A stretch of DNA of 18,227 nt from Verrucomicrobiota bacterium (lineage in GTDB: Bacteria; Verrucomicrobiota; Verrucomicrobiia; Opitutales; Opitutaceae), in the NCBI GenBank assembly GCA_023457035.1, contig JAEWNN010000073.1, forward strand, positions 1 to 18,227, given 5' to 3'. Each line of letters opens with the position of its first letter. Within the stretch, counting starts at the first letter, position 1. The translations under genes were made by a program, and so were the position numbers. The notes below the pieces were generated by a model that made no database searches, was not told the DNA's origin, and worked only from the letters and a program-made list of their open reading frames with translations. Shown one piece after another: positions 1-6,971 of the stretch.

Positions 1-175
1 CCTTGGCGACGGTGACGCCGTCCTTGGTGATCTTCGGGGAGCCGAATTTCTTGTCGATGACGACGTTGCGGCCCTTGGGCCCGAGGGTGACCTTGACGGC
101 CTGGGCGAGGGTCTTGACGCCACCGAGGATCTTGCGGCGCGCGGCTTCGTCGAAAAGGAGTTGTTTCTTAGCCAT
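1..175 (-). CDS. groEL: 60 kDa chaperonin GroEL, N-terminal fragment (runs off the left edge)
   Basis: Reading the minus strand from the ATG at 175-173 gives MAKKQLLFDEAARRKILGGV and then TLAQAVKVTLGPKGRNVV, followed by a DKKFGSPKITKDG segment. This is the canonical start of group I chaperonin GroEL, including the ATP-binding TLGPKGRNV stretch. Only about 58 codons lie in the window, so the apical domain and C-terminus cannot be judged. The gene follows groES by 36 bp, the usual groES-groEL operon order, and its product forms the 14-mer ring that works with the GroES lid in the cytoplasm. No Shine-Dalgarno sequence is visible before the ATG. Identification is secure; only completeness is unknown. 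Confidence 0.97.
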   Translation of the reverse strand, partial: MAKKQLLFDEAARRKILGGVKTLAQAVKVTLGPKGRNVVIDKKFGSPKITKDGVTVAK

Positions 176-211
176 GGTGATAACGGGTCGAAATTAGGGT
201 TGGTGGGTGAC

Positions 212-514
212 TCAGGCGATGACGCCGAGGATGTCGTCTTCGTTGACGATGATGAAGGTCTGGTCGTCGACCTTGACCTCGGTGCCGCCGTATTTGGAGA
301 TCAGGACGCGGTCGCCGGCCTTCACTTCGAAGGGGATGACCTTGCCGCTGTCGTCGCGCTTGCCGGTGCCGAGGGCGATGACTTCGGCCTCCTGCGGCTT
401 CTCCTTGGCGGAGTCGGGGATGATGATCCCGCCCTTGATTTGCTCTTTCTCTTCGACGCGCTTCAGGAGGATGCGGCCGCCGAGGGGCTTGATGGTCTGT
501 TTGGCAGTGCTCAT
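212..514 (-). CDS. groES: 10 kDa co-chaperonin GroES
   Basis: The product has 100 residues, the normal size for GroES, and starts MSTAKQTIKPLGGRILLKRV. The family core is plain: the PLGGRILLKR strand, the mobile loop around EKEQIKGGIIIPDSAKEKP that contacts GroEL, then VKAGDRVLISKYGGTEVKVD and the C-terminal EDDILGVI. It caps the GroEL ring during cytoplasmic protein folding. It lies 36 bp upstream of groEL and 190 bp downstream of dnaK on the same strand. No CIRCE inverted repeat (TTAGCACTC-N9-GAGTGCTAA) is visible upstream, so HrcA control is not supported by the sequence. No ribosome binding site is recognisable before the ATG. Confidence 0.98.
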   Translation of the reverse strand: MSTAKQTIKPLGGRILLKRVEEKEQIKGGIIIPDSAKEKPQEAEVIALGTGKRDDSGKVIPFEVKAGDRVLISKYGGTEVKVDDQTFIIVNEDDILGVIA

Positions 515-704
515 GGATGAGTTGCTTGGGTTACTGGTTTGGTTGGGAGGTTGGATCGGCGCCGGGCGCCGAGGAGATTGCAGAATTCGAATTGCGGATT
601 GCGGAAGGGAAGAACGGAGAGCGGACGTATGTGGAAATCAGGGAATCAGGAAACGGAGATCCTAGTTGGGATACCGGCTCCTGACTCCCCAAATCTTTCC
701 GGCG
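515..704. other. dnaK-groES spacer with a short palindrome and repeat text
   Basis: This 190-bp spacer holds a tight palindrome at 556-572 (8-base arms TCGGCGCC and GGCGCCGA around one base; more realistically a 6-bp stem with a 5-base loop). It also holds two heptads (AATTGCG, GATTGCG) at 590-603 and a purine-rich stretch containing AATCAGGGAATCAGGAAACG near 637-656. There is no run of T after the palindrome on either strand, so it is not a convincing intrinsic terminator. No promoter or CIRCE element for groES is evident. Confidence 0.5.
590..603. repeat. Heptad repeat, two units of (A/G)ATTGCG
   Basis: AATTGCG and GATTGCG stand in tandem and are preceded by GAATTC. The same heptad occurs five times in tandem inside glnS (10155-10189). 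Two units alone could be chance; the match to the longer tract is what makes them a plausible decayed copy of the same dispersed repeat. Confidence 0.5.
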
Positions 705-2663
705 TTACTTCTTCTCGTCCTTGTCGTCGACGACCTCGAAGTCGGCGTCGACCACGTTGCCGTCCTTCTTGGCCTTCTTCTTGGGCTCCTCGGCCGCGCC
801 CTGCTGGGCGGCCTCGGGTCCGGCGCCGGCGGCGCCACCCTGCGGGGGAACCTTCGAGTAGATCTCGCTGCCGATGGCCTGCATGGCGGCGTTGATCTTG
901 TCGGCGGCGGCCTTCATCTCCTCGGGCGAGGCGCTCGTGTTCTCGAGGACCTTCTTGCCTTCGGCGATGGCGGCCTCGGCCGGGGCCTTCTTGTCGGCCG
1001 GGCACTTGTCGCCGAGATCCTTGAAGAGTTTCTCGGACTGGTAGATGGCCTGGTCGAGGATGTTGCGGGACTCGACGGCCTCGCGCTTCTTCTGGTCCTC
1101 GGCGGCGTGGGCCTCGGCTTCCTTGCGGAGGCGCTCGACCTCGTCCTTGGTGAGGCCGGACGAGCCGGTGATGGAGATCTTCTGGTCGCGGCCGGTGCCG
1201 AGATCCTTGGCGGTGACGTGGAGGATGCCGTTGGCGTCGATGTCGAAGGTGACCTCGATCTGCGGGGTGCCGCGCGGGGCCGGCGGGATGCCGTCGAGGC
1301 GGAAGTTGCCGAGCATCTTGTTGTCGCTGGCCATCGGGCGCTCGCCCTGGAGGACCTTGATGTCGACGGCGGTCTGGCTGTCGGCGTAGGTCGAGAAGAC
1401 CTGCGACTTCTTGGTCGGGATGGTGGTGTTGCGCGGGATCATCGGCGTGGAGACGGCGCCGGCGGTCTCGATGCCGAGGGTGAGCGGGGTGACGTCGAGC
1501 AGGATGACGTCGTCCTTCTGGCCGGAGAGCACCGCGCCCTGGACGGCGGCGCCGACGGCGACGACCTCGTCGGGGTTGACGCCGCGGTGGGCGTCCTTGC
1601 CGGCGAGCTTGTTGGCGAGCTCGATGACGGCGGGCATGCGGGTCATGCCGCCGACGAGGACGAGCTCATCGATCTTGTCCTTGGCGATGCCGGCATCCTT
1701 CAAGCACGCCTCGAACGGCGCGATGGTGCGCTGGACGAGCGCTTCGCAGAGTTGCTCGAGCTTGGCGCGGGAGAGGGTGACGTTGAGGTGCTTCGGGCCG
1801 GAGGCGTCGGCGGTGATGAAGGGGAGGTTGATGTCGTAGCTTTGAGCGGACGAGAGGGCGATCTTGGCCTTCTCGGCCTCCTCCTTCAGGCGCTGCATCG
1901 CCATGGCGTCGCCACGGAGATTGATGCCGGACTCCTTCTTGAAGGAGTCGGCGAGCCAGTTGATGAGGGTGTCGTCCCAGTTGTCGCCGCCGAGGTGGGT
2001 GTCGCCGTTGGTGGCGCGGACCTCGAAGACGCCGTCGCCGAGCTCGAGCACGGAGATGTCGTAGGTGCCGCCGCCGAGGTCGTACACGGCGATGGTCTCG
2101 TCCTTCTTCTTGTCGAGGCCGTACGCGAGGGAGGCGGCGGTGGGCTCGTTGACGATGCGCATGACCTCGAGGCCGGCGATGGCGCCGGCGTCCTTGGTGG
2201 CCTGACGCTGCGCGTCGTTGAAATAGGCGGGCACGGTGATGACGGCCTTCTTGACGGGCTCGCCGAGGTAGGCCTCGGCGTCGGCCTTCATCTTGGCCAG
2301 CACCATCGCGGAGATCTGCTCGGGGGCGAAGCGCTCGGTCTTGCCGCCGACCTCGACCTCGATGTAGGCGTCGCCGTTCTTCCCTTCGACGACCTTGAAC
2401 GGCATGTTCTTGGCCTCGTTCTGGACCTCGGAGAACTTGCGGCCGATGAAACGCTTGGCCGAGAAGACGGTGTTCTTCGGGTTGGTCACGGCCTGGCGCT
2501 TGGCGGCCTGGCCGACGATACGCTCGCCGGTCTTGGTGAACGCGACGACCGAAGGCGTGGTGCGCGCGCCTTCGGCATTGGGGATGACGACAGGTTCACC
2601 GCCCTCCAGTACAGCCATGCAGGAGTTGGTGGTTCCCAGATCGATGCCGATGATTTTGCTCAT
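705..2663 (-). CDS. dnaK: Hsp70 chaperone DnaK
   Basis: The 652-residue product has every Hsp70 landmark. The phosphate-1 loop GIDLGTTNSC is at 6-15, YDLGGGTYDISVLEL starts at 194, and VLVGGMTRMPAV is at 335-346. The interdomain linker with DVILLDVTPL is near 385-394, followed by the substrate-binding beta domain and helical lid. The tail is rich in Gly, Ala and Gln and ends DADFEVVDDKDEKK. It is an ATP-driven cytoplasmic chaperone that normally works with DnaJ and GrpE, neither of which is in this window. The start is supported by GAGGA eight bases before the ATG, one of the few Shine-Dalgarno-like sequences here. It is followed on the same strand by groES and groEL, giving a compact chaperone cluster. 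No CIRCE box is visible upstream. Confidence 0.99.
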   Translation of the reverse strand: MSKIIGIDLGTTNSCMAVLEGGEPVVIPNAEGARTTPSVVAFTKTGERIVGQAAKRQAVTNPKNTVFSAKRFIGRKFSEVQNEAKNMPFKVVEGKNGDAYIEVEVGGKTERFAPEQISAMVLAKMKADAEAYLGEPVKKAVITVPAYFNDAQRQATKDAGAIAGLEVMRIVNEPTAASLAYGLDKKKDETIAVYDLGGGTYDISVLELGDGVFEVRATNGDTHLGGDNWDDTLINWLADSFKKESGINLRGDAMAMQRLKEEAEKAKIALSSAQSYDINLPFITADASGPKHLNVTLSRAKLEQLCEALVQRTIAPFEACLKDAGIAKDKIDELVLVGGMTRMPAVIELANKLAGKDAHRGVNPDEVVAVGAAVQGAVLSGQKDDVILLDVTPLTLGIETAGAVSTPMIPRNTTIPTKKSQVFSTYADSQTAVDIKVLQGERPMASDNKMLGNFRLDGIPPAPRGTPQIEVTFDIDANGILHVTAKDLGTGRDQKISITGSSGLTKDEVERLRKEAEAHAAEDQKKREAVESRNILDQAIYQSEKLFKDLGDKCPADKKAPAEAAIAEGKKVLENTSASPEEMKAAADKINAAMQAIGSEIYSKVPPQGGAAGAGPEAAQQGAAEEPKKKAKKDGNVVDADFEVVDDKDEKK

Positions 2664-2814
2664 GTGAAAGTCCTCAGAAGTGGTGGGCGCGCGGGTTGGT
2701 GCAGTGCGCGATGGACCTGCTTCTGCAAACTGGGTGCCAGCGGATCATGTAATACCTAAGTTGATAGAAGCGAGAGACTAGTGAACCTGATGGCTCCTTC
2801 GGCGCCGGGCCGGA

Positions 2815-2888
2815 GTGTGCCAGCCGACCGAGGAAGTGTGACAGGTTGACTAGGCGGCAATGGGGGTGTGACATCTCCGGTGGCACAC
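2815..2888. promoter_or_regulatory. Cluster of four GTGTG(A/C)CA boxes between divergent genes
   Basis: The 298-bp gap between dnaK (minus) and the SnoaL-like gene (plus) carries GTGTGCCA at 2815-2822, GTGTGACA at 2836-2843, GTGTGACA at 2866-2873, and the inverted form TGGCACAC at 2881-2888. Starts of the three direct copies are 21 and 30 bases apart, close to two and three helical turns. This geometry is what an operator array for a dimeric regulator would look like, but no regulator is known to me for this box. The rest of the gap shows no gene. Confidence 0.35.
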
Positions 2889-2961
2889 GCCGCCGCAAGT
2901 TCCGGCAAGAAGCATACTTGTCGCGGGGACGGCCGAGACTTCCGGGATTGAGCGAACCACC

Positions 2962-3372
2962 ATGAAGGCAGACCAAGAGGAGGCGGACGCGATCATCGCC
3001 TTGGAGCGCGCGGCGCTCGAGCGCTGGGGGCGAGGTGATCCGGAGGGTTTTCTCGAGCTCTCGGCCGAGGATGTGGTCTACTTCGATCCGTATGTGCCGA
3101 AGCGTGTCGACGGGCTGGCGGCGCTGCGGGCTCGCTATGACGGAATCCGGGGCAAGGTGCGGGTCGATCGTTTCGAGATGATCGACCCCAAGGTGCAGTT
3201 CTGCGGCGAGGCCGCGGTCCTCACATTCAACCACGTCTCTTTCATCGACGAGCGCGAGGTGCGCTGGAATTGCACTGAGGTCTTCCGGCGGCGCAGCGGA
3301 GGCTGGGAGATCATCCAGACGCATTGGTCGTACACGACGCATCCTGCGATCATGGGCGGTCCGGGCGAGTAG
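2962..3372 (+). CDS. SnoaL/DUF4440-like (NTF2-fold) protein
   Basis: The 136-residue protein has the layout of the NTF2-like SnoaL/DUF4440 group. An N-terminal helix (EEADAIIALERAALERWGRGDPEGF) is followed by LSAEDVVYFDP, a G-x-x-A-L-R-A-R-Y helix, and paired strands ending in TEVFRRRSGGWEIIQTHWSYT. Members form small cone-shaped dimers that either bind or isomerise small molecules, or serve as accessory domains; the substrate cannot be told from sequence. There is no signal peptide, so it is probably cytoplasmic. It is transcribed divergently from dnaK and lies 9 bp before the next gene, so the two may form an operon. The ATG at 2962 is the first plausible start; no strong ribosome binding site is present. 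Confidence 0.8.
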   Translation: MKADQEEADAIIALERAALERWGRGDPEGFLELSAEDVVYFDPYVPKRVDGLAALRARYDGIRGKVRVDRFEMIDPKVQFCGEAAVLTFNHVSFIDEREVRWNCTEVFRRRSGGWEIIQTHWSYTTHPAIMGGPGE

Positions 3373-3381
3373 TCGCTTGTC

Positions 3382-3960
3382 GTGCGCATCATGGCTGCCA
3401 AGCCTCAGTTCTTCCGCGATGCCGCTGCGCTCCGGGCATGGTTTGCGGTGCATGCGGCCACGGCGGACGAGCTCATCGTCGCCTACATGAAGAAGGCGAC
3501 CGGTGTGCCCAGTGTCACTTGGCCGCAGTCGGTCGACGAGGCGTTGTGTGTCGGCTGGATCGACAGCATCCGCCGGAAACTCGATGCCGACAGCTACACG
3601 GTGCGGTTCACGCCGCGGCGCGCCCGTTCGGGGTGGAGCGAGGTGAACATTGCGCGGGTGCAGGCGCTGCAGGCCGAGGGGCGGATGCAGCCGGCGGGGT
3701 TGGCGGCGTTCGCGAAACGGGAGGAGCGCGCCGCGAGCGGGGCGGCCACCGAACCGAACGGATTGGCGGAGTTGTCGGTGGCGGAGCAACGGCGCTTCAA
3801 GACCCTGCGTGTCGCCTGGGCGTATTACGAGAAACTGCCGCCGAGCTACCGCCGGGCGGTGACGAAGTGGGTGGTGGGCGCCAAGAAACCGGAGACGCGG
3901 GCCGGCCGGCTCGGGAAGTTGATCGAGGCCTGCGCCGCGCAGCGCCGGCTCTCCGGCTGA
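3382..3960 (+). CDS. YdeI/OmdA-family protein (bacteriocin-protection type)
   Basis: The 192-residue product begins MRIMAAKPQFFRDAAALRAW and continues with DELIVAYMKKATGVPSVTWPQSVDEALCVGWIDS and FTPRRARSGWSEVNIARVQAL. These blocks are characteristic of the YdeI/OmpD-associated (OmdA) family. Its C-terminal half has AYYEKLPPSYRRAVTKWVVGAKKPETRAGRLGKLIE, the family's usual basic tail. Some members have been annotated as protecting against bacteriocins or antimicrobial peptides, but the biochemical role is unclear. The in-frame ATG at 3391 (MAAKPQF) is an equally good start. The gene follows the SnoaL-like gene closely and converges on the oppA-like gene, with only 39 bp between stop codons. Confidence 0.85.
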   Translation: MRIMAAKPQFFRDAAALRAWFAVHAATADELIVAYMKKATGVPSVTWPQSVDEALCVGWIDSIRRKLDADSYTVRFTPRRARSGWSEVNIARVQALQAEGRMQPAGLAAFAKREERAASGAATEPNGLAELSVAEQRRFKTLRVAWAYYEKLPPSYRRAVTKWVVGAKKPETRAGRLGKLIEACAAQRRLSG

Positions 3961-3999
3961 GCTGAGCCGCGTCTGGGTGGTGGTGGTGGCGGCGGACAG

Positions 4000-5640
4000 C
4001 TATGGCGCCGGCTCCAGCCAGAGTCGCTTGAGCGGGCGGCGGTCCATCGGGTTGCCGGACCAGCCGCGCACGGCGGGGTGCACGAGATAGAAGTTCGTGT
4101 AGTGGTAGAGCGGGATGATCGGCGCCTCGACGAGCAGCAGCCCTTCCGCGCGGGCGAGCGCTGCGCCGCGGTCGGCCGGAGCGGCGGAGTCGCGCGCGGC
4201 GGCGATCAGGCGGTCGTACTCGGCGCTCGCCCAGCGCGTGTGGTTGTTGCCGCTGGCGGCGGTGAAGACGTCGAGAAACGTGAGCGGGTCGCTGTAGTCG
4301 GCCGTCCAGGAGGAGCGGAGCAGGTCGTACTCGCCGAGCTTCCGGTTCTGGCGGACGATCTTCTCGTCCTGGTTGGCGAGCTCGACCTGCACGCCGAGAT
4401 CGCGGCGCCACATCTCCTGGATCGTTTCGAACACCACGCGGTGCTGGTCGGAGCTGTTGTAGAGCAGCTGGAGCGGCCGCAGCCCCTTGCCCTCGGGGTA
4501 ACCGGCCTCGGCGAGAAGCCGGCGCGCCTCGGCGAGCGCGAGCGACTGGCCGGCGGGCGGTTCGTAGCCGGGAAATCCGGACGGGACGAGCGTGGGGGCG
4601 GGACTCTTGGTGCCGAGGAGGGCGCGGGCGGCGAGCTGCTCCCGGTCGATGGCCAGCGCGAGCGCGCGGCGGACGCGCGGATCGTCGAGCGGCGGGCGGG
4701 AGGTGTTCACGCGCAGGAAGTCGGTGCCGAAGTAGGGCACGGTGCGCAGCGCGGGCGACCGCTGGCGGCGCCATTCGGGGATGCGGCCGATCGACAGGGC
4801 GCTGATCACGTGGAGCTGGCCCGCGCGGAACATGCGCTCCTCGGTCTCCAGATTCTCGGTGAGCTGGAACCGCACGCCGCGCAGCCGGACGGCGCCGGCG
4901 GCGCGATAGGTGGCCGAGCGCTCGGCGTCGATCTGCTGGCCGTAGCGCCAACGGGTGAGCCGGAACGGGCCGTTGCCGACGAACGTGGCGCAGCGGGTCC
5001 AAGCGTTGCCGCGACGATCGGTGGCGCCGCATTGCGCGATGACGTGCAGCGGCACCGGGAAGAGCGGCGGGAGCGCGAGGAGCGCCGGGAGTTCGGGCGT
5101 CGGGTGGGTGACGCGCAGTTCGAGCGTGTGGTCGTCGCGGGCGGATACGCCGACTTGGGCAAAGTCGGCGGTGCGGCCGCGGTGGAAATCCTCGGCGCCG
5201 GCAAGGCAGTGGAGCAGGCTGGCGTAGTCGGAGGCGAGGGCGGGCGAGAGCAGACGCTGCCAGGAGGCGACGAAATCCTGGGCGGTGAGCAGGCGGCCAT
5301 CGCTCCAACGAGCGGCGGGCGAGAGATGGAAGGTCCACGTGCGGCCATCGGTCGAGGTCTCCCAGCGCTCGGCGATGGCGGGCACGGGTTCGAGCGAGGC
5401 GGGATCGAGATCGGTGAGTCCCTCGAAGAAGGCGAGCAGGACGTTGAACTCGCCGACGCTGGTGGCGAGCTGCGGGTCGAGATCGGTGAGCCCGGCGCCG
5501 GCGCTCACCAGGAGGATCTGCTCGCGGTTCGCGCGGTCGACCGCGGTCTCGCGTTGGCCGCAGCCGGCGAGGGCCAGCGCCAGCGCGAGTGCGCACGCGG
5601 CGAGCGGAGCAAGGGTCAGGAATGGGCGGCGGACGAACAT
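4000..5640 (-). CDS. Peptide ABC transporter substrate-binding lipoprotein (SBP_bac_5, OppA-like)
   Basis: Starting at the ATG at 5640, the 546-residue product has a lipoprotein signal: MFVRRPFL, a hydrophobic run, then LAGC with the lipid-modified Cys at 27. The mature part follows the family-5 solute-binding layout: LDPQLATSVGEFNVLLAFFEGL, then AERWETSTDGRTWTFHLSPAARWSDG and TAQDFVASWQR, which are typical of OppA/DppA/MppA proteins. The C-terminal YHYTNFYLVHPAVRGW is likewise typical. It would bind oligopeptides (or a nickel or murein peptide ligand) outside the membrane and deliver them to a permease. No permease or ATPase genes lie nearby, so it is an orphan binding protein here. A longer start 14 codons upstream would run into the repeat array at 5665-5699 and would spoil the signal peptide. 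Confidence 0.93.
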   Translation of the reverse strand: MFVRRPFLTLAPLAACALALALALAGCGQRETAVDRANREQILLVSAGAGLTDLDPQLATSVGEFNVLLAFFEGLTDLDPASLEPVPAIAERWETSTDGRTWTFHLSPAARWSDGRLLTAQDFVASWQRLLSPALASDYASLLHCLAGAEDFHRGRTADFAQVGVSARDDHTLELRVTHPTPELPALLALPPLFPVPLHVIAQCGATDRRGNAWTRCATFVGNGPFRLTRWRYGQQIDAERSATYRAAGAVRLRGVRFQLTENLETEERMFRAGQLHVISALSIGRIPEWRRQRSPALRTVPYFGTDFLRVNTSRPPLDDPRVRRALALAIDREQLAARALLGTKSPAPTLVPSGFPGYEPPAGQSLALAEARRLLAEAGYPEGKGLRPLQLLYNSSDQHRVVFETIQEMWRRDLGVQVELANQDEKIVRQNRKLGEYDLLRSSWTADYSDPLTFLDVFTAASGNNHTRWASAEYDRLIAAARDSAAPADRGAALARAEGLLLVEAPIIPLYHYTNFYLVHPAVRGWSGNPMDRRPLKRLWLEPAP

Positions 5641-5664
5641 CGCGGTGTATCGGGCAATCGGAAG

Positions 5665-5700
5665 GGAACCACTTATGCACACTGATGCACACTAATTTCG
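5665..5700. repeat. CAC-headed decamer array, three units
   Basis: After GGAAC come CACTTATGCA, CACTGATGCA and CACTAATTTC at 5670-5699, with an exact 10-base period. The same GGAAC plus CAC-decamer arrangement occurs as a palindrome at 17661-17738. This copy lies only 25 bp upstream of the oppA-like start, so it is probably within its 5' leader or promoter. No inverted partner is seen close by. Confidence 0.7.
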
Positions 5701-5723
5701 GAAGAGGCATGCGGCGTGGCCCG

Positions 5724-5837
5724 GCGCTTCAGTCCGGGCCGGCGGGCTCGGTCCGCGGTTTGCGCCGGAGCGTAGCCGGAGGCTGCGAACCGCGCTCGCT
5801 GTGGACGGCGTCGCTCTGGCGGGGGCTGAAGCACCCC
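5724..5837. repeat. Imperfect palindromic element with a central hairpin
   Basis: The outer parts carry CTTCAG at 5727-5732 and CTGAAG at 5826-5831 in related contexts (GCGCTTCAGTCC against GGGCTGAAGCAC in reverse). At the centre, GCGGTTTGC (5755-5763) pairs with GCGAACCGC (5785-5793) as a 9-bp stem with one G-U pair, and CCGG at 5765-5768 can pair with CCGG at 5776-5779. It fills the space between ispF and the oppA-like gene. It resembles a REP/BIME-type intergenic element; there is no T-run that would make it a clear terminator for ispF. Confidence 0.5.
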
Positions 5838-5859
5838 GCCACGTGGGGGACTGCCTCCT

Positions 5860-6336
5860 TCAGGCGCGTTCGATGAGCGCCACGGCGTGGGCGGCGATGG
5901 CGAGGCCGCGGCCGATGTCGTCGCTGCCCTCGTTGGTCGTGGCCTTCACCCCGATCTGCTCGGGCGCGATGCCGGCGGACTTCGCGAGGGTGGCTTTCAT
6001 CGCGGCGAGGTGCGGTGCGATCTTCGGCTTCTCGGCGATGAGCGAGGAATCGATGTTGGCGATCTTCCAGCTGCGGGCGGCGAGATCGGCGACGACGCGC
6101 TGGAGGAGGAGCTGCGAGTCGATGTTCTTGAACGCCGGGTCGGTGTTCGGGAAGTGGTGACCGATGTCGGGCAGGCCGGCGGCGCCGAGGAGCGCGTCGC
6201 AGATGGCGTGCGTGAGGCAGTCGGCGTCGGAGTGGCCGTCGAGGCCGAAGGGGCAGTCGAAGCGCACGCCGCCGAGGACGAGCGGGCGGCCGGCGATGGT
6301 GCGGTGGATGTCGTAGCCGTGGCCGATGCGGAGCAT
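5860..6336 (-). CDS. ispF: 2-C-methyl-D-erythritol 2,4-cyclodiphosphate synthase IspF
   Basis: The 158-residue protein (normal length about 159) opens MLRIGHGYDIHR, with the metal ligands Asp9 and His11. It continues with DGHSDADCLTHAI (His43 equivalent to the third zinc ligand), then DIGHHFPNTD, the AEKPKI.P strand and VKATTNEG near the C-terminus. IspF cyclises the CDP-methylerythritol phosphate intermediate, releasing CMP, in the non-mevalonate isoprenoid pathway in the cytoplasm. ispD, its frequent partner, is not in the window. The gene is last in a run of minus-strand genes but is separated from the DUF2442 gene by 121 bp, so it may have its own promoter. No Shine-Dalgarno sequence is visible. 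Confidence 0.98.
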   Translation of the reverse strand: MLRIGHGYDIHRTIAGRPLVLGGVRFDCPFGLDGHSDADCLTHAICDALLGAAGLPDIGHHFPNTDPAFKNIDSQLLLQRVVADLAARSWKIANIDSSLIAEKPKIAPHLAAMKATLAKSAGIAPEQIGVKATTNEGSDDIGRGLAIAAHAVALIERA

Positions 6337-6457
6337 GGGGAAGACGGAAGCGGGAATGTGGAAAGCTGGAAAGGGGGAACGGAGTGGGAGACTCGGCCCC
6401 GTGGAAGCGTCCCGGCAGAGGAGCGTGACCGCTATTGGGCGCTGATAGTGGAGGCGT

Positions 6458-6739
6458 TCAGCGGGCGACTTCGAGGGGGAGTTGAAAGTGGCCGGCGACG
6501 ACGCCGGGGACGGTTATATCCTCGTCGAGGTTGTCCCAGCGCAGGGCGAAGCCGTTGAGTTCGAGGCGGACTTCTTTCAGCTGTTCGTCGGTGGCGGAAC
6601 GGAGGAGGCGGAAACGGTCGGCGGGGAAGCCGACGATGCGTCCGTCGACGAGTTCGAGGAAGACTATGCGCTTCTCTGTCCACACGCGAAGGGCGGCGCA
6701 TTCGGATTCGGGCAGGCGGTCAGCGGCGGTGGAACTCAT
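6458..6739 (-). CDS. DUF2442 domain protein
   Basis: The 93-residue protein shows the DUF2442 pattern: a strand with VFLELVDGRIVGFPADRFRLL, then ATDEQLKEVRLELNGFALRWDNLDEDITVPGVV, which is the family's usual 'W..LDEDI.V.G' ending. DUF2442 proteins are small, cytoplasmic and nearly always partnered with DUF4160 proteins. The pair is often listed as a putative toxin-antitoxin-like module, but a function is not established to my knowledge. Here its start overlaps the end of the DUF4160 gene by 20 bp, implying translational coupling. Confidence 0.88.
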   Translation of the reverse strand: MSSTAADRLPESECAALRVWTEKRIVFLELVDGRIVGFPADRFRLLRSATDEQLKEVRLELNGFALRWDNLDEDITVPGVVAGHFQLPLEVAR

Positions 6740-6956
6740 GGAATTTCTCCTTCAGCAGCGCTTGGTGTTGGAAGACGAGGTGTTCGATTTCGCGAAGATC
6801 GTGGATGGCGATGCCGCGGTTGTTAGCGAGCAGAACAGGATCGAGCCAGAACTTACACTCGCCGTCGGGAGAACGCACGTGGACGTGCGCCGGCTCCGCA
6901 CCCTCGTCGGAGTAGAAATGGAAACGGTAGCGGCCGATGCGGAGGACGGTGGGCAT
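6720..6956 (-). CDS. DUF4160 domain protein
   Basis: The 78-residue protein MPTVLRIGRYRFHFYSDEGA continues with EPAHVHVRSPDGECKFWLDP and ends in an acidic-helix-then-basic tail (REIEHLVFQHQALLKEKFHEFHRR). The pattern 'RI..YRF.FYS.E..EP.HVHV....G..KFWL.P' is diagnostic of DUF4160. It overlaps the DUF2442 gene by 20 bp and begins 15 bp after the PIN-toxin stop codon, so all four small genes probably share one transcript. The conserved His pair in HVHV suggests metal or nucleic-acid contact, but that is inference. Confidence 0.92.
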   Translation of the reverse strand: MPTVLRIGRYRFHFYSDEGAEPAHVHVRSPDGECKFWLDPVLLANNRGIAIHDLREIEHLVFQHQALLKEKFHEFHRR

Positions 6957-6971
6957 GGCGACGGTGGCTGG

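Noticed and set aside
556..572. Palindrome considered as the dnaK terminator
   Set aside because: The stem is short, the perfect form leaves a one-base loop, and no T-run follows on the minus strand.
666..2759. A 697-codon open frame antisense to dnaK
   Set aside because: It is the known by-product of codon bias in high-GC dnaK genes; its translation is low-complexity (Leu/Val/Gly/Asp rich) and the true gene on the other strand is certain.
2674..3789. A 371-codon minus-strand frame across the SnoaL-like and YdeI-like genes
   Set aside because: It crosses two genes with clear family matches on the plus strand and has Arg/His/Pro-rich shadow composition.
4000..5640. Assigning the binding protein to a specific substrate or gene name such as oppA or dppA
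   Set aside because: Family membership is clear but no permease genes are adjacent and ligand specificity cannot be read from the sequence.
4078..5685. Long open frames antisense to or out of frame with the oppA-like gene (including one on the minus strand at 3797-5710)
   Set aside because: Translations are Arg/Pro/Ala or Gly/Glu/Val rich without domains, while the 4000-5640 frame has a signal peptide and family motifs throughout.
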